Of a stretch of 64,000 nt of DNA, positions 50,704-58,613 are shown in pieces. The stretch comes from Nocardioides soli (lineage in GTDB: Bacteria > Actinomycetota > Actinomycetes > Propionibacteriales > Nocardioidaceae), in the NCBI RefSeq assembly GCF_014191495.1, contig NZ_JACHWR010000002.1, positions 1,674,001 through 1,738,000 on the forward strand. The letters are read 5' to 3'. The notes beneath the pieces were generated by a model, which saw nothing but the letters and a program-made list of their open reading frames with translations, was not told the DNA's origin and searched no databases. Made by a program: the position numbers and the translations under genes. Position 1 is the first letter of the stretch. Each line of letters starts with the position of its first letter.

Positions 50704-51702
50704 ATGTCCAACCCGCTGTCCAACCCTCTGCCCGCCGCCGGCCCGGAGGTCGTCGACCTCGCCGCCGAGCTGCACATGACCGACGACGAGGCCAGCTCGT
50801 GGCTCGACGTCGAGCCGACCGTGGTCACGCCCGACCTGGCGCGGTTGACCGGTTTCGCGCCCGACTACGTGATGGCCACCTGGCTCGCGGCGGTGCTGCG
50901 CGGCGCTGACGTGCCGGTGGTGACGTACCCGGGCTGGAGGCACCGCGGCCGTCCGCGCACCGCGGGCCCGTTCATGCCCGAGGCCGTGATGTGGCACCAC
51001 GACGCCTCCGCCCCGGGTCCTTCGCCGGCGTTCGCGAGGTTCATCGCCGAGGAGGGCCGCCCCCCGGGCATCCCCGCCCCGCTCTCGCAGCTGTGGGTCT
51101 GCATGGGCTGCAACGGCCGGCACCCGGTCGGCACCTGGCACGTCCTCGCCGCCGGCCGCGCGAACCACGCCGGCGAGGGCGCCGGGTTCGGCGTGATCGG
51201 CCGCGACCGTGGCAACACCCAGTCGCTCGGTGTCGAGACCGACAACACCACCGGCGAGCCCACGCCCTGGCCGATGTACGCGTCGCTGGTGACCGGGACC
51301 GCCGCGATCCTGCGCCGCCTCCAGGCCGACGCCAAGGACTCGCTGTGCGGCCACAAGGAGTACGCCGCCGGCCGGAAGCCCGACCCCGACGACATCGACA
51401 TGCACCAGGCCCGCGCCGACGTCGCCGCGCAGCTGCGCCGACCGCTGAAGGCCTACCCGGGACCCGAGCACTTCAAGGTCGGCCACCAGTGCTCGAAGAG
51501 CCGCTCGGTCAAGCAGCTCGAGAACTGGCTCCTCGAGCTGCCCGCCAACGCCAAGTCCAGACACGAGGCCGGGGCCACCGCCACCAAGTGGACCATCGAC
51601 CGCGTGAAGGCGTTCCAGAACGCCCACGACCTCGCCGGCGACGGCCAGGTCACCGCCGAGACCTGGCGCCTGATCCAGGTCGCCGCCCGGAGCGCACGAT
51701 GA
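50704..51702 (+). CDS. Endolysin: N-acetylmuramoyl-L-alanine amidase with peptidoglycan-binding domain
   Basis: The 332-aa protein has an N-terminal crossover region, then an Amidase_2-type zinc domain (EAVMWHHDASAPGPSPAFAR, GTWHVLAAGRANHAGEGAGF, LCGHKEYAAGRKPDPDDIDM) and a C-terminal peptidoglycan-binding module (WTIDRVKAFQNAHDLAGDGQ). It would cut the wall at lysis. A strong SD AGAAGGAG precedes ATG 50704. It has no signal peptide, so release needs a holin, such as the candidate at 60267. Confidence 0.88.
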   Translation: MSNPLSNPLPAAGPEVVDLAAELHMTDDEASSWLDVEPTVVTPDLARLTGFAPDYVMATWLAAVLRGADVPVVTYPGWRHRGRPRTAGPFMPEAVMWHHDASAPGPSPAFARFIAEEGRPPGIPAPLSQLWVCMGCNGRHPVGTWHVLAAGRANHAGEGAGFGVIGRDRGNTQSLGVETDNTTGEPTPWPMYASLVTGTAAILRRLQADAKDSLCGHKEYAAGRKPDPDDIDMHQARADVAAQLRRPLKAYPGPEHFKVGHQCSKSRSVKQLENWLLELPANAKSRHEAGATATKWTIDRVKAFQNAHDLAGDGQVTAETWRLIQVAARSAR

Positions 51703-51815
51703 GGACCGCGTTCGTCGCCCTGGCGGTCGCGATGGCGGCCTACGACCGCGGCCGGCGCCGCGGCCGGCTGGAGACCATCGCGGCGCACCTCAAGATCGCG
51801 AGGGCTGAGCGATGA
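51699..51815 (+). CDS. Small basic viral protein (38 aa)
   Basis: Overlaps the endolysin stop (ATGA). The sequence TAFVALAVAMAAYDRGRRRG has a short hydrophobic start and a basic helical tail, so possibly membrane-associated. It overlaps the next small gene by 4 nt. Function unknown. Confidence 0.5.
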   Translation: MRTAFVALAVAMAAYDRGRRRGRLETIAAHLKIARAER

Positions 51816-51904
51816 CCGTCCCGATCCTCGTCGCGGCCCTGATCTTCCAGACGGTCGTCATCGCCCTCCTGGCCGCGCGTCTCCTCGGTGGTGGCGATGC
51901 CTGA
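51812..51904 (+). CDS. Tiny membrane protein (30 aa)
   Basis: Almost wholly hydrophobic (TVPILVAALIFQTVVIALLA). Overlaps neighbours on both sides. With the 38-aa gene it could act in lysis or as a virion membrane protein. Confidence 0.45.
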   Translation: MTVPILVAALIFQTVVIALLAARLLGGGDA

Positions 51905-52274
51905 CCAGACGGCCGAGAGTGGCGACACCACCGCCGACAACCTCGTCGCCCTGTCCCGGTGGATCGACGCCGGGAACGCGGGCCGCGATCCCGAGGCGAT
52001 CACCTGGGGTCGGCTCGCCAAGATCACCGAGGAGGCAGGCGAGGTCATCTCCGCCTACATCGGGTACACCGGCCAGAACCCGCGCAAGGGCACGACCCAC
52101 AAGCGCAGTGACGTCGTGGCCGAGCTGCTCGACGTCGCCGTAGCGGCGCTGGGTGCGGTCGAGCACCTGGGCGATCACCAGGGCCTTGCGCTGCTCGCAC
52201 TGGAGGACAAGATCAACGCCGTCGCCGAGCGCGCTGGCGTAGCCACTCCGCCCGGTGGTGAGTCGGATGGCTGA
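51897..52274 (+). CDS. MazG-like nucleotide pyrophosphohydrolase
   Basis: The 125-aa all-alpha NTP-PPase-like protein has TWGRLAKITEEAGEVISAYI (EExxE type metal site) and RSDVVAELLDVAVAALGAVE (ExxD). Viral MazG homologues are thought to adjust nucleotide or alarmone pools. ATG 51897 is preferred; GTG 51888 is possible. Confidence 0.8.
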   Translation: MPDQTAESGDTTADNLVALSRWIDAGNAGRDPEAITWGRLAKITEEAGEVISAYIGYTGQNPRKGTTHKRSDVVAELLDVAVAALGAVEHLGDHQGLALLALEDKINAVAERAGVATPPGGESDG

Positions 52275-52398
52275 GCCGGTCTCGTACCCCTGCTGCGTGT
52301 GCTGCGACTGCGCCGACACGGCGCGCAGCGTGCACGACGACCCGTGCCCGGTGCCCGGCTGCGAGTACGTCACACCGCCCGAAGGGAACCGAGCATGA
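52267..52398 (+). CDS. Small Cys-rich protein (43 aa)
   Basis: Eight cysteines in a short acidic sequence (YPCCVCCDCADTARSV, DDPCPVPGCEYV) suggest one or two zinc sites. It overlaps the MazG-like gene by 8 nt and the next gene by 4 nt. Function unknown. Confidence 0.5.
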   Translation: MAEPVSYPCCVCCDCADTARSVHDDPCPVPGCEYVTPPEGNRA

Positions 52399-52808
52399 AG
52401 GCCGAGACTGCGCAGGTTGCCGGGATCGAGCAGGCGTCCGCGCCGTGCTTCTATCCCGAGGACGAGAATGGCCAGGCCTTCGAGTGGGGCGACGGCACGC
52501 CGCACTGGACGACGGCATCCGAGGCGTGGCGGATGCTGCGCGTCATCCGGCGCGACGACCGCGGCTTGGATCTCCGCCTGCGGCGCGAGACGGAGCCGTG
52601 CTGGCACGTCGCCTGCGACGAGTGCGGCTACCGCTACGACGAAGACGAGTGGTGCTGCCACTTCCTCAACCTGGCCGAGGCCCGGGCTGCCGCCGACGAC
52701 TCGGGATGGACCACCGTCCATGGGCGGCTCCTGTGCTCGGAGTGCGCCGTTGAGTCCGACGAGTGTCCCGTCACTCCGCCCGGTCAGGCGGTGGTCGCTG
52801 AGTCCTGA
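52395..52808 (+). CDS. Hypothetical viral protein with zinc-type Cys pairs
   Basis: The 137-aa acidic protein has WHVACDECGYRYDEDEWCCH and LLCSECAVESDECPV, so probably one or two zinc sites. It starts with ATG overlapping the previous stop. It is the last gene before the 12-bp inverted repeat that precedes the structural operon. Function unknown. Confidence 0.6.
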   Translation: MKAETAQVAGIEQASAPCFYPEDENGQAFEWGDGTPHWTTASEAWRMLRVIRRDDRGLDLRLRRETEPCWHVACDECGYRYDEDEWCCHFLNLAEARAAADDSGWTTVHGRLLCSECAVESDECPVTPPGQAVVAES

Positions 52809-52825
52809 ACCTGGCGACACGCCCA

Positions 52826-52867
52826 GCGAATCCGACGTCATGCATGCACGTAAGGCGTCGGATTCGC
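52826..52867. terminator. 12-bp inverted repeat separating early and structural regions
   Basis: GCGAATCCGACG (52826-52837) and CGTCGGATTCGC (52856-52867) are perfectly inverted around an 18-nt loop containing ATGCATGCA. It lies between the early genes and the structural block, as terminator or as control element. The motif GTAAGGCGTC recurs at 60247-60256 in another gap. Confidence 0.45.
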
Positions 52868-52901
52868 GCTGTGTGAACCACTCCCGACCGAGAGGATGAC
52901 G

Positions 52902-52985
52902 ATGTCCACCAAGGGCCTCCTGTACACCGCGGTGATCGCGCTCGCCGTGACCGTGGCGTACGACAAGTACGGCAAGCGCGGCTGA
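52902..52985 (+). CDS. Tiny membrane protein (27 aa)
   Basis: One hydrophobic helix (LLYTAVIALAVTVAYDKYGK) with a basic end. An AGAGGA SD lies 4 nt upstream. First gene of the structural block; probably a virion membrane protein. Confidence 0.5.
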   Translation: MSTKGLLYTAVIALAVTVAYDKYGKRG

Positions 52986-53134
52986 TGGCTCGCCCCGCTC
53001 GCGGCCTGGCGTTCTGGGCTGCCGTGGGTGGCGTCAGCGTGGTCTCGCTGACGCTGCTGAACATCGCGGCCGACCGCCTCCCGATCCCGGGGCTCGCCGA
53101 GTTCCGGGACTACGCCGTACGCCGCAACGGCTGA
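52985..53134 (+). CDS. Small membrane protein (49 aa)
   Basis: One TM helix (LAFWAAVGGVSVVSLTLLNI) then a polar tail. The start overlaps the preceding stop by one base (TGATG). Similar single-pass proteins recur through the block. Confidence 0.5.
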   Translation: MARPARGLAFWAAVGGVSVVSLTLLNIAADRLPIPGLAEFRDYAVRRNG

Positions 53135-53203
53135 CCGCCCACCCCCTGCCGGGGCCGTGCCCGGCGCACCCTCCGAGCACACCCCACGAAAGGAACAACG
53201 CAG

Positions 53204-54358
53204 ATGGCGCAGGCAGCCGAGCGTTACATGCAGGGCATCGCGGTGCCCGAGTCCGCCGTCCGGCCCGGCGAGTTCTTCGCCCGCACCCGGCGCAAGCTGG
53301 GCCTGGAGTACAACAAGACGTATGCCGGGCTGGGTGCCCAGGACGTCGTCGAGATCAAGAAGACCGACATCCTGTCCGAGCTGACGGTCCGGTTCGTCGG
53401 CACGCTGACGGTCACCCCGGGCACCGGGGCGGTCGCCACGACCCGCCGGTGGCCCTACGACCTGCTGAAGAAGATCCGGTTCACGGCCAACGGGCAGTCG
53501 AACCTGATCAACGTCTCGGGGCTGAAGCTGAAGGTGCACCAGTTCATGCGCCACGGTGACCTGACCGACCGCGGCGTGTCCCAGAGCATCGCCGGATCCA
53601 CGGTCACCCAGGGCACGCTCGCGAAGAGCAGCGAGTCGTGGGGTGTGGGGTCGGGCGCGACGGCGATCGCGGCCGGTACCTACGACGTGGACCTCGAGTG
53701 GGTGATCCCGGTCTCCGAGGACCAGGTGGACCTGATGGGCGCGATCTTCTGCGCGACCTCGAGCACCGACCTGTCGCTGATGCTCGACTGGGCCACGCCG
53801 GCCGAGCTGTTCGCGCTGACGGGCAACGGCGCCGCGGCGCTGGCCGGGAAGGTCCAGGTGCTCGCGAAGCGGTTCAGCATCCCGATGGCGGACGGCACGA
53901 TCATCGTGCCGGATCTGTCGCAGTTCCACTCCCTGATCGAGATCAGCAAGGGCGACGGGTTGGGCTTGGGTGCGAACGAGATCTACCTGACGGGCCAGGG
54001 CGCCGGCAAGACGTTGATCAGGCTCTTCAGCCAGGTCTGGAACAACAACGTGCCGCTGCCGGTGACCGACGCCAACTTCGGTCGCCTCGCCTGGCGCTAC
54101 TCGGGCAACGAGACCCCCGACGAGATCGAGTCGGGCGCGCTGATGCGGCAGCTCAACGAGAAGTACTACAACACCGACATCGGCAAGGTGTGGGGGTTCT
54201 TTTCGCACGAGTACGCCCAGGAGAACGCGTTCCGCGACACCGTCGACCTGGGTACCACGGCCGAGTTCCGGCAGATCATCGAGATCGCGGCCGGCGTCGC
54301 GCTGTCGAACCCGCGGGTCGAGTACGTCGCCGAGTCCATCTTCGTCGCGGGGTCGTGA
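53204..54358 (+). CDS. Putative double-jelly-roll major capsid protein
   Basis: The 384-aa beta-rich protein is of PRD1 P3-like size. Residues 55-112 show the hallmark first jelly-roll segment: ILSELTVRFVGTLTVTPGTG, a WPYDLLKKIRFTANGQSN turn, then LINVSGLKLKVHQFMRHG. A second set of strands runs from about 165 to 384 (YDVDLEWVIPVSEDQVDLMG, DLSLMLDWATPAELFALTGN). An SD AAAGGA precedes it. It lies amid membrane-protein genes with an A32-like ATPase in the same element. The DJR assignment is from sequence pattern and needs structure prediction. Confidence 0.75.
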   Translation: MAQAAERYMQGIAVPESAVRPGEFFARTRRKLGLEYNKTYAGLGAQDVVEIKKTDILSELTVRFVGTLTVTPGTGAVATTRRWPYDLLKKIRFTANGQSNLINVSGLKLKVHQFMRHGDLTDRGVSQSIAGSTVTQGTLAKSSESWGVGSGATAIAAGTYDVDLEWVIPVSEDQVDLMGAIFCATSSTDLSLMLDWATPAELFALTGNGAAALAGKVQVLAKRFSIPMADGTIIVPDLSQFHSLIEISKGDGLGLGANEIYLTGQGAGKTLIRLFSQVWNNNVPLPVTDANFGRLAWRYSGNETPDEIESGALMRQLNEKYYNTDIGKVWGFFSHEYAQENAFRDTVDLGTTAEFRQIIEIAAGVALSNPRVEYVAESIFVAGS

Positions 54359-54364
54359 TCGGCG

Positions 54365-54613
54365 ATGGGTAGCTGGATCCAGGGCCCGGCCGAGAAGTAC
54401 GGCGGCTCGTTCATCTCGAACAAGCCCCAGCAGAGCGACGACGCGCGCGAGCTCGCGCCCGCGGCCGGGCCGGCGGGGAAGCAGTCGCCGTTCTCGCCCT
54501 CGCACCCGCTGTTCTGGTTCGGCGTGGTCGCCGCGGCGTCGGTCGGTCTGATGGCCTACTCGACCAGCGTCCGGGTCGGCCCGGCGTCCGCGTCGGTCAG
54601 CCTCGGCAAGTAG
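54365..54613 (+). CDS. Small virion membrane protein
   Basis: The 82-aa protein has a polar N-terminus and one TM helix (about 50-68, PLFWFGVVAAASVGLMAYS), then RVGPASASVSLGK. It starts 7 bp after the capsid gene. Function inferred from position only. Confidence 0.55.
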   Translation: MGSWIQGPAEKYGGSFISNKPQQSDDARELAPAAGPAGKQSPFSPSHPLFWFGVVAAASVGLMAYSTSVRVGPASASVSLGK

Positions 54614-54622
54614 GGGGCATCG

Positions 54623-55189
54623 GTGACTGCCGCAGTAGCAGCTGAAGCCGCGGGCGCAGGTGGCGCCGCGGCCGGTGGTGCTGCGGCGGGCCGGGCCGCC
54701 GCCGGTGGTGCGGGAGCGCAGACCGCCGGCGGCGGGCCGGCGACCGGGCTGGTCCCGGGAGCCGCACGGCGGCCCGCCGCCGGTGCTCGGGGCCGGCGAG
54801 GGGCGCGCGGCGCCCCGGGACCGGCCGGGCAACGCGGATCCTCGGGCTCCTCGAGCACGGGCCGCAGCTGGTTCCAGAAGGCCGGCGACGTCGGCCAGGG
54901 CGCCGAGCAGGCCATCGACTCGGGGATCAAGGAGGCCCGCGGGCTCCGGCTCACGCCACCGCGCCGGCTCACCGTCAACGACGGCGCCGGGTTCCTCGGC
55001 GGCCTGCTGCTCTACGTGCTGTTCCTGAACTACCTGCGCTACGGCAAGGACGGCGTGACGGGCTGGCTGGGCGCGAAGTTCCTCAACCGGCCGTGGTACC
55101 CGCTCGACGACAGCGGTGCCGACGCGAGCAACTACGGCCGGGGCGACTGGGACGAGGACGACGATGAGGACGAGGTGGAGACCACATGA
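54623..55189 (+). CDS. Ala/Gly-rich viral membrane protein
   Basis: The 188-aa protein has a low-complexity Ala/Gly/Pro/Arg N-terminal third, a middle helix (WFQKAGDVGQGAEQAIDSGI), a TM segment at about 130-146 (GFLGGLLLYVLFLNYLRYG) and an acidic tail (DWDEDDDEDEVE). It is possibly a virion protein spanning membrane and capsid. GTG 54623 has AGGGGG upstream. Overlaps the next gene (ATGA). Confidence 0.55.
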   Translation: MTAAVAAEAAGAGGAAAGGAAAGRAAAGGAGAQTAGGGPATGLVPGAARRPAAGARGRRGARGAPGPAGQRGSSGSSSTGRSWFQKAGDVGQGAEQAIDSGIKEARGLRLTPPRRLTVNDGAGFLGGLLLYVLFLNYLRYGKDGVTGWLGAKFLNRPWYPLDDSGADASNYGRGDWDEDDDEDEVETT

Positions 55190-55284
55190 GGCTCAGCGGC
55201 CTGGTCATCGTCGCGTTCGGCGTCTGGATCATCGTCCAGGTCACCGCCGGTGACGGCCTGCAGCGCCTCGGGGTGATCGAGTGA
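55186..55284 (+). CDS. Tiny membrane protein (32 aa)
   Basis: LSGLVIVAFGVWIIVQVTAG is a single TM helix. Overlaps both neighbours by 4 nt, so translationally coupled. Confidence 0.5.
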   Translation: MRLSGLVIVAFGVWIIVQVTAGDGLQRLGVIE

Positions 55285-55523
55285 CCTGGCGCGGCGTGTT
55301 CACCGGCATCCTCGCCCTGGTCGCGCTCCAGGCGCTCGTCGGCCGACGCGACAGCGCCGAGCGGGTCGGGGAGGGCTTCGAGTGGCTCTCCACCCTGGCC
55401 AGCGCGGCGCTCGACCCGTCGAAGCCGGCCATCCCCGACCTGGCCGGCGTCGGCCCGGCCCTCAATGACGGCGACTCCGGCGGCGACTCCGGCGGTGGCG
55501 GGGGAGGCGGCGGGTCCTGGTGA
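55281..55523 (+). CDS. Small viral membrane protein with Gly-rich tail
   Basis: The 80-aa protein has an N-terminal TM helix (WRGVFTGILALVALQALVG), a helical middle and a GGDSGGGGGGGGSW end. GTG start overlapping the previous stop. Function unknown. Confidence 0.5.
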   Translation: MTWRGVFTGILALVALQALVGRRDSAERVGEGFEWLSTLASAALDPSKPAIPDLAGVGPALNDGDSGGDSGGGGGGGGSW

Positions 55524-55566
55524 CCCGTCGCGCGTCGACGTACGACACAACGAAAGCGAGAGCACG

Positions 55567-55707
55567 ATGGGCAAGACCGCACTGAAGTACATCGGGATCC
55601 TGACCGGCCTCTACATCATCGTCTACAACGGCTCGAAGGCCGGCTCCGTGGTCACCAAGGGCGCGGCCGGCGCGAGCAGCTTCGTCCGGACCCTCCAGGG
55701 CCGCTGA
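55567..55707 (+). CDS. Tiny membrane protein (46 aa)
   Basis: KTALKYIGILTGLYIIVYNG forms one TM helix, followed by a small polar tail (SFVRTLQGR). Probably a virion membrane protein. Confidence 0.5.
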   Translation: MGKTALKYIGILTGLYIIVYNGSKAGSVVTKGAAGASSFVRTLQGR

Positions 55708-55708
55708 G

Positions 55709-56047
55709 ATGGGCTGGAGCAACGTCCGGGCCCGTCAGGACCTCGCGTTCGGCGTCGACCCGCACGCACGCCAGGGCCTCAGTCTCGCGCGGGTGATCCT
55801 GCGTCGCGCCCAGGGCGTGGGACTGCGGGCGGTGCTGGGCGCCGACGGCGACCCGGAGATCTCCTACGGCGGCTCCTACGGACCGCAGGTCCAGCCCGAG
55901 ATCACCGGCGCCGCGGGCCGGATCGCCTCGCCCTCGGTCACCCGCGACATGGGCGGAGCGGACATCGCCACCGGCGTCACCTCGACCAGCAGCGCCGCGG
56001 CGGCCACCTTCGCCGAGCGTCTGCGCCGCGGCCGGGTGATGACCTGA
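55709..56047 (+). CDS. Hypothetical viral structural-region protein
   Basis: The 112-aa protein has no TM: QDLAFGVDPHARQGLSLARV, GADGDPEISYGGSYGPQVQP, then an Ala/Ser-rich end. It starts just after the previous stop and overlaps the next by one base (TGATG). Function unknown. Confidence 0.5.
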   Translation: MGWSNVRARQDLAFGVDPHARQGLSLARVILRRAQGVGLRAVLGADGDPEISYGGSYGPQVQPEITGAAGRIASPSVTRDMGGADIATGVTSTSSAAAATFAERLRRGRVMT

Positions 56048-56826
56048 TGGCCACCCCATCCACGCCATCCACGCCAGGGTTCGAGGGACCGCTGAACCCG
56101 GCCCCCGGCGCGCCGGCCCCTGGCCCGGCACCAGCGTCGGCCGGCAGCACCCGCAAGGGCAAGGGTCTCGGCGGGCTCGGCGGGCTCTCACCGAAGATGC
56201 AGCTGGCCGCGGCCGGCGGCGTGGTCGTGCTGCTCGCGGCGTTCATGGCCCGACGTAACGGGGGCGGGATCGACTACGGCACCGTCGACACCAGCACCGA
56301 GGACCTGATCAGCGAGCTCAGCCCCGCGTTGAGCAACCTCGGCGACCAGGTCGAGGGCCTCGGCGGCCAGATCGGCGGCCAGCTCGAGCAGCTCGGCGAG
56401 ACGATCAAGCCGATCGTGCCCGCCGAGCCCGACGAGCCGCTCGAGGTCGTACCCGGCCCGCCCGGACCACGCGGCCCCCGCGGCCGGCCCGGCAAGAGCG
56501 CCCCGAAGGCGACGGCGAAGAAGCCGGAGAAGAAGACCACCAAGAAGCCCGGCGCACGACCCGGCAAGAAGCCCGGCAAGGGCAAGGCGGCCAAGGCTGA
56601 CGGCCAGAAGAAGGGGCCCCGGTTGCCCGGTCGGCCGGCGGTGACCAAGCCGAAGAAGCCGAAGCCGAGGGCGACCGCCGCGGCCCGGCCGGCCCAACTG
56701 GGCCGCACCTCGCCGGCCGGCCGTGTCCCGGCCGCTCGGCCCGCGGCGTCGCGCGGTGCGGCCACCACCCGCGCCGCGGTGAAGAAGGCCGCGACCCCGG
56801 CGAAGAAGGTAGCCAAGAAGAAGTGA
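56047..56826 (+). CDS. Membrane-anchored stalk-like protein with collagen-like and Lys/Pro-rich tail
   Basis: The 259-aa protein has a Pro-rich N-terminus, a TM helix at about 50-68 (LAAAGGVVVLLAAFMARRNG), a heptad-like helical stretch (DLISELSPALSNLGDQVEGL) and a collagen-like run GPPGPRGPRGRPGK near 140. A long basic Lys/Pro/Ala tail follows, histone H1-like. It may be a vertex stalk or a DNA-condensing virion protein. Function inferred. Confidence 0.55.
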   Translation: MATPSTPSTPGFEGPLNPAPGAPAPGPAPASAGSTRKGKGLGGLGGLSPKMQLAAAGGVVVLLAAFMARRNGGGIDYGTVDTSTEDLISELSPALSNLGDQVEGLGGQIGGQLEQLGETIKPIVPAEPDEPLEVVPGPPGPRGPRGRPGKSAPKATAKKPEKKTTKKPGARPGKKPGKGKAAKADGQKKGPRLPGRPAVTKPKKPKPRATAAARPAQLGRTSPAGRVPAARPAASRGAATTRAAVKKAATPAKKVAKKK

Positions 56827-56833
56827 GCACGCT

Positions 56834-57523
56834 GTGGGCACGCTGACGCCGGCGTACGTCTTCAGGCTGGCGCGCGGCGCCGGCCTGAGTCGCCCGCGCG
56901 CCGTCATCGCCACCGCGATCGCGATGGCCGAGTCCGGGCTGGACCCGGGCGCCGAGGGCGACGTCGCGCTCGCGGACGCCACCTGGGGCCCCTCGCTCGG
57001 CCTGTGGCAGATCCGGTCGGTGCGCGCCCAGACCGGCACCGGTCGGGCCCGAGACGCCCAGCACCTGCGCGACCCCGCGTTCAACGCCGTCGCGATGGAC
57101 GTGATCTCCAACCACGGCGCTGATTTCTCGCCGTGGTCGGTGTACAAGTCCGGCGCCTACCGGCAGTACCTGGACGAAGCCGAGGCGGCCGCACGCGGCG
57201 GCCCGCTGTCGAGCACACCCGCCACCCCGGGAAGCTCGACCGCGCCGCCAGCCGGCTCACCCGCCGGCGGAGGCGTATCGGTGGCCGGCATCAAGGTCCC
57301 CGGCATCCCCGGCATCCCGGGGGTGCCCGACCCCGGCGACGTGCTCGGCGGCGCCGGGGACCTGCTCTCCGGCATCGGAGGCGGCGCGCTGGACGTCGCC
57401 CAGGGCGTCGTCGGGCTCCTGGTCAAGGAGCTCGCCCCCGCGGTCCTGATCGGCGCCGGCGTGCTCGGCGGATTCGCGATCATCGCGATCGGCCTGTGGC
57501 GCGGCACCGAGGAGACACGATGA
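56834..57523 (+). CDS. Membrane-anchored lytic transglycosylase-like protein
   Basis: The 229-aa protein has an N-terminal SLT-like domain with catalytic-type Glu33 in AIAMAESGLDPGA, GLWQIRSVRAQTG and WSVYKSGAYRQYL. A Pro/Gly linker and a C-terminal TM helix (about 203-222, AVLIGAGVLGGFAIIAIGLW) follow. This matches the idea of a virion lysozyme of a membrane-containing phage (functionally like PRD1 P7). GTG 56834. Overlaps the M23 gene by 4 nt. Confidence 0.75.
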   Translation: MGTLTPAYVFRLARGAGLSRPRAVIATAIAMAESGLDPGAEGDVALADATWGPSLGLWQIRSVRAQTGTGRARDAQHLRDPAFNAVAMDVISNHGADFSPWSVYKSGAYRQYLDEAEAAARGGPLSSTPATPGSSTAPPAGSPAGGGVSVAGIKVPGIPGIPGVPDPGDVLGGAGDLLSGIGGGALDVAQGVVGLLVKELAPAVLIGAGVLGGFAIIAIGLWRGTEETR

Positions 57524-58173
57524 GCCTCACCAGCACCGGCCGCCGCCGCGCGCTCGAGGACGGCAAGTGGGTCCAGCCGGTCCAGGGCTACGCGATCACC
57601 ACCCCGTACGGCAAGGCGGGCTCGCTGTGGTCCTCGGGTGCCCACACCGGTGCCGACTTCGCGTGCCCCACCGGCACACCCGTGCGAGCCGTCGCGGCCG
57701 GCCGCGTCAGCTCGACCGGCTGGGCCGGCGCCTACGGCAACCGCGTCGTCGTGGTGCACAAGCCCGGCCTGGAGACCTGGTACTGCCACCTCTCCCACAT
57801 CGGCGCCAGCCGCGGCGAGCAGATCGTCGCCGGCACCGTCGTCGGAGCGGCCGGCGAGACCGGGAACACCACCGGCCCACACCTCCACCTCGAGGTCCGC
57901 GTCAACGGCCAGCACCGCGACCCAGCGCCGTACCTCTCCGGCGCCGTCGACGCGCCGTCGACCCCGACCTACAACACCGGCGCCCAGCCCGCCGACACCC
58001 CGACCAACCCCGCGCTCGTGAACGCGGCCAACTCCAACATCGCCGGCGCCCTCACCACCGAGATACGCCGCCTGACCATCGTCGCCACCGTCGTCATCGG
58101 CGGCGTCGCACTCATCGCCGTGGGCATCGCCCAGGGCAGCAAGCCACGGCAGTCACCGAGAAGGAGCAGCTGA
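57520..58173 (+). CDS. Membrane-anchored M23 peptidase
   Basis: The 217-aa protein has an M23 zinc domain: SSGAHTGADFACPTGTPVRA (His and Asp ligands), VVVVHKPGLETWYCHLSHIG and NTTGPHLHLEVRVNG (HxH). A linker and a C-terminal TM helix (IVATVVIGGVALIAVGIAQG) follow. Lacking a signal peptide, it is probably a virion-bound enzyme opening peptide crosslinks at entry, paired with the preceding transglycosylase. Confidence 0.82.
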   Translation: MSLTSTGRRRALEDGKWVQPVQGYAITTPYGKAGSLWSSGAHTGADFACPTGTPVRAVAAGRVSSTGWAGAYGNRVVVVHKPGLETWYCHLSHIGASRGEQIVAGTVVGAAGETGNTTGPHLHLEVRVNGQHRDPAPYLSGAVDAPSTPTYNTGAQPADTPTNPALVNAANSNIAGALTTEIRRLTIVATVVIGGVALIAVGIAQGSKPRQSPRRSS

Positions 58174-58613
58174 TGGGTTTCCGAGACGTAGGCCGAGCAC
58201 AGCCGGCCCCCAACGCCGAGCCGGCCCAGCCCGACGACCGCGACACCCAGCTGATCAAGTGGGGCGTCGAGCTCGAGCGCGCCCTGGGCGAATCGGTCGG
58301 CGGCGTCCTGCTCCGCGGCGCCCGCCCGGTCGCGGTCGGCATCACCGAGGGCGCCACCAAGCGGGTCGCGACCTCGCCGTCCGCGATGGTCGGGTTCGCC
58401 CTGACCAACGAGTCCGACGAGGGCGACGTGACCGTCCGCGTGCTCTTCTACGACGGCGGCAACGACGACGCCGACGTCATCATGAAGGTCGCCCTCGCAC
58501 CCGGCGAGAGCGCCCGTGACTGGTTCTTCCCCGGGATCAACCTCCAGCACGGCCTCTTCGTCGACTACGACGGCCCGATCTCCGGCAGCGTGTTCATGCG
58601 CGGGAGCGACTGA
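58173..58613 (+). CDS. Putative minor capsid / penton-like beta protein
   Basis: The 146-aa protein ends in a compact beta-sandwich-like region: SAMVGFALTNESDEGDVTVR, VLFYDGGNDDADVIMKVALA, PGESARDWFFPGINLQHGLF, GPISGSVFMRG. The pattern suits a small single-jelly-roll capsid protein. It lies directly before the spike gene. A penton role is inference. Confidence 0.55.
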   Translation: MGFRDVGRAQPAPNAEPAQPDDRDTQLIKWGVELERALGESVGGVLLRGARPVAVGITEGATKRVATSPSAMVGFALTNESDEGDVTVRVLFYDGGNDDADVIMKVALAPGESARDWFFPGINLQHGLFVDYDGPISGSVFMRGSD

